Source: Arenibaculum pallidiluteum (GTDB lineage Bacteria; Pseudomonadota; Alphaproteobacteria; Azospirillales; Azospirillaceae). From it: a DNA stretch of 64,000 bases. How positions within the stretch are numbered: the stretch's first letter is position 1; every line of letters begins with the position of its first letter. The translations under genes and the position numbers were made by a program. The notes under the pieces were generated by a model. That model saw only the letters and a program-made list of their open reading frames with translations. It was not told the origin of the DNA and searched no databases. Where the stretch lies: contig NZ_JAFIQU010000007.1 of the NCBI RefSeq assembly GCF_017355985.1, positions 186,001 through 250,000 on the forward strand, written 5' to 3'. Shown in pieces: positions 32,597-39,862 of the stretch.

Positions 32597-35236
32597 ATGG
32601 CCGCCATAAACCTGGCTGCCCTTGTTGGCAAGCTGAACGATCCCTGCCGTTCAGCGCTCGAGGCGGCTCCGGGATTCGCGCTGTCCCGCGGTCACTATGC
32701 CGTCGAGATCGAGCACTGGCTCTCGCGCCTGATTGACCAGCCCGACACAGACCTGCACGCGCTGGCGCGCCATTACGGCGTCGACCTCGCGCGGGTGCAG
32801 GAAGCGCTGGCGGGCAGCCTGACCGGCCTGCGCGCCGGGAACACGCGCGCGCCGACGCTCTCGCCGCATCTCGTCGACCTCGCGCGCGAGGCGTGGCTGA
32901 TCGCCTCGATCAACGACGGCGCCGGGCGGGTCCGCTCGGCCCATCTGCTCGTCGCGCTGCTGGGCGGCGAGACCCTGGCCCAGCTGGCCCGCGCAGCGCT
33001 GGGGCCGCTGTCCTCGATCCCGGCCGACCAGCTCGCCCGCGAATGGCCGCGGCTCGTCGCCGGCACGCGGGAGGCGCCCCCCTCCGGCGCACCCGGGGCG
33101 GACGGAGCTGCCGAAATGGCCACCGCGGCCGCCGGCCCCGGCACGCAGAAGGCGCTGGCCCAGTTCACCATCGACCTGACCGAGCGGGCGCGGGCCGGCG
33201 CCATCGACCCGGTCCTCGGCCGCGATCCCGAGATCCGGCAGATCATCGACGTGCTGACGCGCCGGCGCCAGAACAACCCGATCCTCACCGGCGAGGCCGG
33301 CGTCGGCAAGACCGCGGTTGTCGAGGGCTTCGCCCTGCGGGTCGCCCGCGGGGACGTGCCGCCGGCCCTGCGCGAGGTGTCGGTGCTGAACCTGGACCTC
33401 GGCCTGCTCCAGGCCGGCGCCAGCGTGCGCGGCGAGTTCGAGAACCGGCTGCGCGGAGTGATCGACGAGGTGAAAGCCTCGCCGAAGCCGATCATACTGT
33501 TCATCGACGAGGCCCACACACTGGTCGGCGCCGGCGGGCAGGCCGGGCAGAACGACGCGGCCAACCTGCTGAAGCCCGCCCTCGCCCGGGGCGAGTTGCG
33601 CACGATCGCCGCCACCACCTGGGCCGAGTACAAGAAGTATTTCGAGCGGGACGCGGCGCTGACCCGGCGCTTCCAGGTCGTCAAGGTGGAGGAGCCCTCC
33701 GAGGAGGCCGCAGCCCAGATGCTGCACGGCCTCGTCGCGACGCTGGAGCGCCATCACGGCGTGCGCATCCTGGACGAGGCGGTGACCGAGGCCGTGCGCC
33801 TCTCGCACCGCTACATCCCCGGCCGGCAGCTGCCGGACAAGGGGGTCAGCCTGCTGGACACAGCCTGTGCCCGCGTTGCAATGAGCCAGAGCGCCACGCC
33901 GGCGGCGGTGGAGGACACGCGGCGCGAGATCGCGGCGCTGGAGACCCGGATCACGACGCTGAAGCGCGAGGCCGCCCTGGGCACCGACCATGCCGAGGCG
34001 CTGGCGCTGCTGGAGGAAAGGCGCGTTGCGGCCGTGGAGGATCTGGCGGCGATCGAGGCGCGCTGGCGCGACGAGCTGGGCGCCATCGCCGAGATCTCGC
34101 GCCTGCGCGAACGGATCGAGGGCCTCGATCCCGCCGCCGAGGAGGCCGAGGAGGCGCGCCGGGACCTCTCGCGCCGGCTCGACGCGCTGGCCGAGATCCA
34201 GGGCGAGGCGCCGCTCGCCAGCGTCTTCGTGGACGCGCAGGCCGTGGCGGCTGTGGTCTCGGCCTGGACCGGGATCCCGCTGGGCCGCATGGTCACCCGC
34301 GAGATCGACGCCGTCCTGGCCCTGCGCGAGCGGCTGGCCGAGCGCGTCATCGGACAGGACCACGCCCTGGAGGCGGTGGCCCAGGCGGTGCGGACCTCGC
34401 GGGCGAAGCTGACGGACCCGCGCAAGCCCATCGGGGTGTTCCTGATGTGCGGTACCAGCGGGGTCGGCAAGACCGAGACGGCGCTGGCGCTCGCCGACGC
34501 GCTGTACGGCGGCGAGCAGACCATGACCGTCATCAACATGTCGGAGTTCAAGGAGGAGCATAAGGTCTCGATGCTGGTCGGCTCGCCCCCGGGCTATGTC
34601 GGCTACGGCGAGGGCGGCGTCCTGACCGAGGCGATCCGCCGGCGGCCCTACAGCGTGCTCCTGCTGGACGAGATGGAGAAGGCCCATCCCGGGGTGCAGG
34701 ACGTCTTCTACCAGGTCTTCGACAAGGGCATGCTGCGCGACGGCGAGGGCCGGGACATCGATTTCCGGAACACGCTGGTCATCATGACCTCGAACGCCGG
34801 CACGGAGACGCTGACCCGGCTGGCCGCCGATCCCGAGACCATGCCGGAGGGGGACGCCCTGGCCGAGGCCCTGCAGCCCGAGCTGCTGCGCCACTTCAAG
34901 CCGGCCTTTCTCGGGCGCTGCACCATCGTGCCCTACCTGCCGCTTGCGCCCGGGACGCTCGGCCGCATCGTCGAGCTGAACCTGGAGCGCATCCGGCGGC
35001 GCCTGCGGGAGGGCTACCGCGCCGAGTTGAGCTGGACGCCCGAGCTGGTGGCGGCGGTCGGCGCCCGGTGCCGCGAGGTCAGCACCGGCGCGCGCAATGT
35101 CGAGCACATCCTGACGCGCGGCATGCTGCCGGACCTCTCGGCGCGGCTTCTGGAGCGGCTCGCCCGCGACGAGCCGGTCGGACGGGTGCATGCGGCGCTG
35201 GATGCGGACGGGCGCTTCGCCTTCGAGATCCAGTGA
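32597..35236 (+). CDS. tssH: T6SS AAA+ ATPase TssH (ClpV)
   Basis: ClpV disassembles the contracted TssB/C sheath. The 879-residue protein has a Clp-N domain (1-150), AAA1 with Walker A GEAGVGKTA (about 232-240) and FIDEAHTLVGAGG, a coiled middle domain (about 435-540), and AAA2 with GTSGVGKTE (about 619-627), INMSEFKEEHKVS and GSPPGYVGYGEGG. The C-terminal D2-small domain begins near 780. INMSEFKEEH distinguishes ClpV from ClpB. It precedes hcp by 88 bases. Confidence 0.95.
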   Translation: MAAINLAALVGKLNDPCRSALEAAPGFALSRGHYAVEIEHWLSRLIDQPDTDLHALARHYGVDLARVQEALAGSLTGLRAGNTRAPTLSPHLVDLAREAWLIASINDGAGRVRSAHLLVALLGGETLAQLARAALGPLSSIPADQLAREWPRLVAGTREAPPSGAPGADGAAEMATAAAGPGTQKALAQFTIDLTERARAGAIDPVLGRDPEIRQIIDVLTRRRQNNPILTGEAGVGKTAVVEGFALRVARGDVPPALREVSVLNLDLGLLQAGASVRGEFENRLRGVIDEVKASPKPIILFIDEAHTLVGAGGQAGQNDAANLLKPALARGELRTIAATTWAEYKKYFERDAALTRRFQVVKVEEPSEEAAAQMLHGLVATLERHHGVRILDEAVTEAVRLSHRYIPGRQLPDKGVSLLDTACARVAMSQSATPAAVEDTRREIAALETRITTLKREAALGTDHAEALALLEERRVAAVEDLAAIEARWRDELGAIAEISRLRERIEGLDPAAEEAEEARRDLSRRLDALAEIQGEAPLASVFVDAQAVAAVVSAWTGIPLGRMVTREIDAVLALRERLAERVIGQDHALEAVAQAVRTSRAKLTDPRKPIGVFLMCGTSGVGKTETALALADALYGGEQTMTVINMSEFKEEHKVSMLVGSPPGYVGYGEGGVLTEAIRRRPYSVLLLDEMEKAHPGVQDVFYQVFDKGMLRDGEGRDIDFRNTLVIMTSNAGTETLTRLAADPETMPEGDALAEALQPELLRHFKPAFLGRCTIVPYLPLAPGTLGRIVELNLERIRRRLREGYRAELSWTPELVAAVGARCREVSTGARNVEHILTRGMLPDLSARLLERLARDEPVGRVHAALDADGRFAFEIQ

Positions 35237-35243
35237 ACGCCGG

Positions 35244-35270
35244 TTCGGGGCCTGCCCGAACGGCCCCGAA
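35244..35270 (+). terminator. Hairpin between tssH and hcp
   Basis: TTCGGGGCC (35244-35252) and GGCCCCGAA (35262-35270) form a perfect 9-bp stem with a 9-base loop, 7 bases after the tssH stop. There is no T-run, so it may attenuate transcription or protect mRNA rather than fully terminate. Confidence 0.45.
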
Positions 35271-35324
35271 GGACCGGCCGGAGGCCGGACTGCGACGCGA
35301 CATCGGTGAAGGGAGACAACGTCC

Positions 35325-35804
35325 ATGGCCATCTACGTGAAGTTCGACGGCATCCAGGGCGACGCGACCCAGCAGAACCACAAGAACTGGGTGGATGTAT
35401 CGAGCATGCAGTTCGGCGTCGGCCGCGCCATCAGCACGCCGACCGGACGGGCGGCGAACCGCGAGGCCTCGGAACCGTCTGTCAGCGAGATCACCATGAC
35501 CCGCGAGATGGACAAGTCCTCGCCCCTATTCTTCAAGGAGGCGGTGTCCGGCAAGAGCGGCAAGACCGTGCAGATCGACCTGGTGACCACGGGCGATCCC
35601 GGCGACACCTACATGACCTATACGCTGACCGACGCGCTGGTCAGCAGCTACAGCGTCTCGGCCAACGGCTCGGGACAGCCCCAGGAATCCATCAGCCTGA
35701 ACTTCTCGAAGATCGAGCTGAAGTACACGCCCCACGACGCCAACCACAAGCCGCAGGCGCCCGTGGTCAGCTCCTACGACCTCGCGACCACGAAGGCCGG
35801 ATAA
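35325..35804 (+). CDS. tssD: T6SS tube protein Hcp (TssD)
   Basis: Hcp hexamers stack into the inner tube and are the most abundant secreted T6SS protein. The 159-residue sequence is typical: MAIYVKFDGIQGDATQQNHKNW-type start, SEITMTREMDKSSPLFFKEA, then VQIDLVTTGDP, TYTLTDALVSSYSVSANGSG and SISLNFSKIELKYTPHD. The ATG has GGGAGACAACG upstream. Two candidate cargo genes follow directly. Confidence 0.95.
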   Translation: MAIYVKFDGIQGDATQQNHKNWVDVSSMQFGVGRAISTPTGRAANREASEPSVSEITMTREMDKSSPLFFKEAVSGKSGKTVQIDLVTTGDPGDTYMTYTLTDALVSSYSVSANGSGQPQESISLNFSKIELKYTPHDANHKPQAPVVSSYDLATTKAG

Positions 35805-35906
35805 AGAAGGCCGGATAAAAACGTCAGGTTCCGCCCGGTCCTATCCGATCCGACCCTGGGCGGCGAATGTCGCTTGCCGCGGCACATAATGATTCGGAGC
35901 TGCGAT

Positions 35907-36557
35907 ATGCCCTGCGTAGCGCCAAGCGAGATCGTTCTGCCCCAGGTGGCCTCGACTTTCGGCCTGATCGCGGAGAATTTCATCGGAAAGCAGTATCTGC
36001 GCTTCGTGAAACGAGCGAGCTTCTTCCCCGCCAGCATCGAGGATTTCCAGGACATATCCCTGGGATTCGGAAATGTGCGGCTTTACATGGCATTCATCAA
36101 GCTGCACAACCCGAAGCTGACCTTCGCACAGCTTGTTGCGATCCAGGCAGATGCGTTGCTCAAGATCCCCGACTTGATGCGGCATGATGCCGTCGCGACG
36201 GAATTCTATGAGATCAAGCCGTTCTCGATTTCAGGCGTGGGCGCGGGTTTCACAAAGATCGTCGCTCTGGAGGCTTTCTACGGGATCTTCGGGCTGCCCT
36301 ACGACCTGGGCACGACCTGGAATCCGAACGAACGCTTCCGCATTTTCTCGGGCTCCGTCTTCGGCCGGAAAGTTGAGGCGTATTTCCACTTCTTCCGCCT
36401 GCGGCCCGGGCTGATCGTTTACGAGATCTGTCTGGAAGGGGAGTTGCTCGATGACCTGGCCGTGATCGCGGCCATCATTGCAGCGATTATCCTCATCATA
36501 ATAGGCCGCGGACGAATCCCGCTGCCGGGGCCCGCTCCGGTGCCCGCAATCGCCTGA
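35907..36557 (+). CDS. Putative T6SS cargo with PD-(D/E)XK-like motif and hydrophobic tail
   Basis: I do not recognise a named family. The 216-residue protein contains P88-D89 and, 13 residues on, E102-I-K104 in EFYEIKPFSISG. That spacing fits the PD-(D/E)XK nuclease core and resembles EIKP motifs seen in several toxin-associated nuclease-like domains. The following FGLPYDLGTTWNPNERF and RPGLIVYEICL segments look like later strands. Residues 184-199 form a strongly hydrophobic helix (AVIAAIIAAIILIIIG) before a Pro-rich end. ATG at 35907 is preferred because GGAG precedes it by 6 bases. It lies 102 bases behind hcp and 16 bases before a peptidoglycan-binding gene. Effector status is inferred. 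Confidence 0.6.
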   Translation: MPCVAPSEIVLPQVASTFGLIAENFIGKQYLRFVKRASFFPASIEDFQDISLGFGNVRLYMAFIKLHNPKLTFAQLVAIQADALLKIPDLMRHDAVATEFYEIKPFSISGVGAGFTKIVALEAFYGIFGLPYDLGTTWNPNERFRIFSGSVFGRKVEAYFHFFRLRPGLIVYEICLEGELLDDLAVIAAIIAAIILIIIGRGRIPLPGPAPVPAIA

Positions 36558-36573
36558 ACTCTGGGGAACTCCG

Positions 36574-36948
36574 ATGGACGTAATCGAGAAATCGGTCGGG
36601 AAGGAAGGCAGCAACAGCAAGGGTGACGTGCGCGTCGTGCAACTGCTCCTGAACGACTGGCTTGGAGGCGAACACAAGACGCTTCTCAAGGTCGATGGCA
36701 TCGCGGGCCCGAAGACCGAAGCTGCAATCCTCGCCTTTCAGAAAGCCAAGACGAAGGTCGTGGACGGCCGGATCGACCCGCAGGGCCCCACCATCAAGGC
36801 ACTCGCGGCCCTTCATCTGAAAGCGCTGCTCTCGGGGATCGAGCCATGGGTGTACACCGATCTCCAGATTGCCGGCACTCCGATTTTCCACGAATCGGCC
36901 GTTAATGAGTCGCTCGATAGCTACTGGAAGGCGCTGCGCCGCGGATGA
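36574..36948 (+). CDS. Small peptidoglycan-binding-domain protein in T6SS cluster
   Basis: The 124-residue protein is mostly one PG_binding_1-like domain (VVQLLLNDWLGG, LKVDGIAGPKTEAAILAFQK, VDGRIDPQGPTIKALAAL). A roughly 35-residue C-terminal extension follows (YTDLQIAGTPIFHES). It has no signal peptide, so it would meet peptidoglycan only if delivered, for instance by the T6SS, or by lysis. It starts 16 bases after the PD-(D/E)XK-like gene, so the two are one unit with hcp. It could be a cargo chaperone, a cell-wall-targeting partner or an effector itself. Confidence 0.65.
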   Translation: MDVIEKSVGKEGSNSKGDVRVVQLLLNDWLGGEHKTLLKVDGIAGPKTEAAILAFQKAKTKVVDGRIDPQGPTIKALAALHLKALLSGIEPWVYTDLQIAGTPIFHESAVNESLDSYWKALRRG

Positions 36949-37036
36949 GGGTTTACGCGCGCGAATGTGTGTATCGGCCGTTTCAGACACGCGACGCGGT
37001 GCTCGCGGCCATGGGGATCGGCCTTGTGCCCCGGCT

Positions 37037-37077
37037 GACCGGTCGCGCCGACGAAGTCACCGCGAACGCGACCGGTC
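37037..37077. terminator. Hairpin between convergent genes
   Basis: GACCGGTCGCG (37037-37047) and CGCGACCGGTC (37067-37077) form a perfect 11-bp stem with a 19-base loop between the peptidoglycan-binding gene and the convergent LuxR-type gene. No clear T-run follows. It probably ends the hcp transcript. Confidence 0.5.
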
Positions 37078-37101
37078 AAGCCCCCGAGGGGCCTCTGGCG
37101 A

Positions 37102-37761
37102 TCAGCCGAGAGCAGCCTTGGGCATTTCCTCGGCCAGGCCGTTGTTGTGCGCCCATATGGCGGCCTGTGTCCGATTGGATGCGCCGATCTTGCGCAGCAG
37201 GCTCTTGAGGTGGACCTTCACCGTCGCCTCGGTGATCCCGATCCGGTTCGCGATGACCTTGTTGCTCTCGCCCTCGACGAGATGACGCAGGATCTCGGCT
37301 TCGCGGGGCGACAGCCCGTTGCGTCGGACCGTGGGCTCTGCATTGAAGCGCCCGGCTACCAGCATGGCCGCCAGATGGCTCGGGAAAACGGTTTCGCCCA
37401 TCCGCACCAGCCTCAACGACTCCTGGAGCGCCTCCGGCGAGATGTCCTTGAGGAGGCAGCCGTCGACACCAGCCTGGATGGCGGCCACCATGGGCTGCGG
37501 ATCCTGGGTCGGCATCAACATGACGACACGCGCATCCGGGAACAGGCGCCGCAATTCAATCACGGTCTCGCCGACTCCCAATGGGCTGCCCAGCGGATCG
37601 CACAGGACCATCCCGATCTCGATCATGCCATGCAATCCGGCGGCATCGTTCAGGCGGGCGACCTCGGCGACGATCTCGAAGCCTCCCTCTCTGAACAGAG
37701 CCTTCAAGCCCTCGCGGAACAGCTTGTTCGGGTCGATGAGCACGGTCGGAACAATCGTCAT
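37102..37761 (-). CDS. LuxR/FixJ-type response regulator inside the T6SS island
   Basis: This 219-residue protein has a receiver-like domain and a LuxR-type HTH (about 152-212: LSPREAEILRHLVEGESNKV, IANRIGITEATVKVHLKSLL). The receiver is atypical: the N-terminal acidic pair is reduced to D10 (LIDPNKLFREGL), D55 sits in VLCDPLGSP, and K105 is kept in CLLKDIS. It may act without phosphorylation or with weak control. ATG at 37761 is chosen. No kinase gene is near. Its place between T6SS operons makes it a candidate T6SS regulator. Confidence 0.8.
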   Translation of the reverse strand: MTIVPTVLIDPNKLFREGLKALFREGGFEIVAEVARLNDAAGLHGMIEIGMVLCDPLGSPLGVGETVIELRRLFPDARVVMLMPTQDPQPMVAAIQAGVDGCLLKDISPEALQESLRLVRMGETVFPSHLAAMLVAGRFNAEPTVRRNGLSPREAEILRHLVEGESNKVIANRIGITEATVKVHLKSLLRKIGASNRTQAAIWAHNNGLAEEMPKAALG

Positions 37762-37939
37762 GTGGGGCCCCCTCGTTCGGCGATGCGATTTGGGATAGTC
37801 CGATTCCGGCCGCATATCCACCCGAAATTAAGAGCTAATTAACCACCCGGATGGCTGAGCGGATGGCTAGGCGAGTGAGCAGGGCTCGGTGCCGTGAGCA
37901 GCTGGCCCCAGGGGCCTGCGAAGCCCGGGACGCAAGAGG

Positions 37940-37973
37940 CGTTAGGCCTCGTGGGGGCTTAAAGCGCCTAACG
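37940..37973. promoter_or_regulatory. Inverted repeat upstream of LuxR-type gene
   Basis: CGTTAGGC (37940-37947) and GCCTAACG (37966-37973) are perfect inverted copies around 18 bases. They lie in the 297-bp gap between the nuclease gene and the regulator gene, about 180 bases upstream of the latter. It may be a terminator for the tss operon or an operator. The rest of the gap shows no gene. Confidence 0.4.
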
Positions 37974-38058
37974 GAACCATCGCGTGATGAAACGCCGTGA
38001 GATGCGTGCGGCTTGAGGGTGCATTCCAGTCCGCGCGCCGATGCATGGGCGCGCGGCA

Positions 38059-38682
38059 TTACCGGTTTGGGAAGATGACTGCCCGGAACTGCTGCGGACC
38101 GTTCAGGATCCCGTATTCGACACTGCTGGGGGTGTCCTTGTCGCTGCGGCGATAGATCAGCCGGACGAAGGCGAACATCCCGGCGTTGCTCGCCAGGTGG
38201 GTTTCGATGTCGCGCCACAGGTGGCCGACGGCGGACAGGCGCCGGTTGACGGCCGCCCGCTGGTAGAAGTAGTTGGGGCCGCCCTCGAAGCCACCCTGGG
38301 CGTGCGACCAGCCATGCCCCTTGTCGTAGCCTTCCCGGCGGGGATAGCCCGCGTGGTAGGAGCTGTCGCGGGTGTTCGGGGCCACGGCCTGGGTGATGCC
38401 GTGGATGAGCACGGTGCGCTCCTTCCGGCCATCGAACAGGAACCAGACCCCGCGGTCTTCGAACTCCATGAGTTCGCAGTTCGCGACCACCGCCCCGTAC
38501 TCCCAGCTGGCGAGGTCGACCACGCCAGCCCGCAGCTCGTCGAGCGCCTCGGCATGGCCCTTCCTCCGGAGGGTGCGCGCGTAGCGGTCGAGAAGGGGTG
38601 CGTAGGCCGGCGATCCGTTGCCGACCGCCGGCATCGTCTTCAAGGCATCGTCGATCCGGTCGATGACGTCGTCATTGCCCAT
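38059..38682 (-). CDS. Putative DNA/RNA non-specific (His-Me finger) nuclease, candidate T6SS effector
   Basis: The 207-residue protein contains the His-Me-finger signature D120-K-G-H123 in GYDKGHGWSHAQGG. The nuclease-like segment PNYFYQRAAVN (N137, N146) follows, then HLWRDIETHLA with W156 and E160 spaced as in Serratia-type nucleases, and FAFVRLIYRR. The N-terminal 80 residues are helical without a signal peptide. It starts 67 bases after tssG on the same strand, so it is probably the last gene of the tssB-G operon. No obvious immunity gene is adjacent. Nuclease family assignment is fairly sure; T6SS delivery is inferred from position. Confidence 0.7.
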   Translation of the reverse strand: MGNDDVIDRIDDALKTMPAVGNGSPAYAPLLDRYARTLRRKGHAEALDELRAGVVDLASWEYGAVVANCELMEFEDRGVWFLFDGRKERTVLIHGITQAVAPNTRDSSYHAGYPRREGYDKGHGWSHAQGGFEGGPNYFYQRAAVNRRLSAVGHLWRDIETHLASNAGMFAFVRLIYRRSDKDTPSSVEYGILNGPQQFRAVIFPNR

Positions 38683-38749
38683 GGCCGTGCTCCCTGATTG
38701 CCTGTGGGATCCCGCATCTCGCCCAACGCGCTGTCACCCCGATGTGCCG

Positions 38750-39862
38750 TTACAGGGCGGAACCGAAGACCGCGTCCGCCGCATCCCCCGGCGCACCCTG
38801 GGGCCCGAGCCAGGCGTTCCAGCCCAGCCGGGGCTCCGCCGCGCCGCCGGCTGCCAGTTCGCACTCCGGCACCTCGGCTCGGCGGAGCACGAGCTGCACG
38901 TCGAAATCGAGGTCCGGGCCCACCTGGAAGCGGGCCAGCGCGGCCAGCCGCGCCATGCCCGGACCGCCGGGCAGGAAGTCCCGGAAGGCCGCGTAGTCCA
39001 GCGGCCCCAGGACGATGCGGAAGCTGCCCTGCACGGACTGCGAGCGCTCGCCCAGGAGGAGGTCGTCGTCGAAGGTGCAGAACGCGGTGCCCAGGCGCGA
39101 CTGCTCATCCGGCGGAACGGCCAGCCAGGCGGTGCGGAACGGCTCGATGCGCACCGGCACGCCGAGGTCGTCGGAAAGGATCGCCTGCAGCGCCGCCGCC
39201 GAGGGGCGCCGCTGGGACAGGTGGCCGGCATAGTGGACCAGCGTCGCGGCATCGAGGGCGGGGGCCTGGCCTACGGCCGCGGGCAGGTTTGGGGGCAGCG
39301 GCGCTGGCAGGGCAGGGGGCAAGGTGGGGGGCAGGCCGGCGCCATGGATGCCGACCAGCGCCTGCAGCGCCGCGGTGACGGGGTCGGGCGCGCCGGCGGC
39401 GCTCCGCTCGAAGGAGAGGTCCAGGCGGTACTTGGCCGCCGCCTGGGCGAAGAGCGTCAGCAGGCGGTGGTTGAAGATGTCCAGGAAGTCGCGAAAGGCG
39501 GGGTTCTGCTCGCGCCGCGCGGCGTGGAGAAGCTCGGTGTAGTGTTGCGGCAGCACGCCCAGCGGTCCCGTCAGGCCGAACAGCGAGGTGACCAGCGCCG
39601 CCGGCGGTCCCGCTCCCCGGCCAGCACCGTCGTGCTCCAGCGCCACCACCTCCGTGGCGGGATAGGCCAGCGTGTCGGCGGCGCGCAGGCGCACGGGGGG
39701 ATCCACGGCGCCGGCCTCATTCGAAGCCCCGCCCGCGGCCGCATGCCTGCGGCGTGCCCGCGCCTCCAGGAGGCGGAGCGCCTGGGCGAAGTCGAAGCGC
39801 CAGGGCTCCTCGTCCAGGAGCGCGCCTACAGGAGGATCCGTTCGCCCGCGCGTGCCGGCCAT
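38750..39862 (-). CDS. tssG: T6SS baseplate protein TssG
   Basis: TssG (370 residues) forms the baseplate wedge with TssE, TssF and TssK. Family features are visible: EPWRFDFAQALRLLEARA near the start, LVTSLFGLTGPLGVLPQHYTE, DFLDIFNHRLLTLF, and the C-terminal RIVLGPLDYAAFRDFLPG. The ATG at 39862 overlaps the end of tssF by 37 bases, which supports translational coupling. A Pro/Leu-rich insertion (about 175-195) is peculiar to this copy. Confidence 0.92.
   Translation of the reverse strand: MAGTRGRTDPPVGALLDEEPWRFDFAQALRLLEARARRRHAAAGGASNEAGAVDPPVRLRAADTLAYPATEVVALEHDGAGRGAGPPAALVTSLFGLTGPLGVLPQHYTELLHAARREQNPAFRDFLDIFNHRLLTLFAQAAAKYRLDLSFERSAAGAPDPVTAALQALVGIHGAGLPPTLPPALPAPLPPNLPAAVGQAPALDAATLVHYAGHLSQRRPSAAALQAILSDDLGVPVRIEPFRTAWLAVPPDEQSRLGTAFCTFDDDLLLGERSQSVQGSFRIVLGPLDYAAFRDFLPGGPGMARLAALARFQVGPDLDFDVQLVLRRAEVPECELAAGGAAEPRLGWNAWLGPQGAPGDAADAVFGSAL

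Noticed and set aside
36945-37208. Plus-strand ORF starting in an ATGA overlap with the peptidoglycan-binding gene
   Set aside because: It runs antisense into the LuxR-type gene and through a hairpin, with no family signal. An immunity gene here was considered but is not supported.
37835-38218. Minus-strand ORF as immunity gene for the nuclease
   Set aside because: It is Arg/Pro/His-rich and overlaps the nuclease gene in another frame, with no plausible start.
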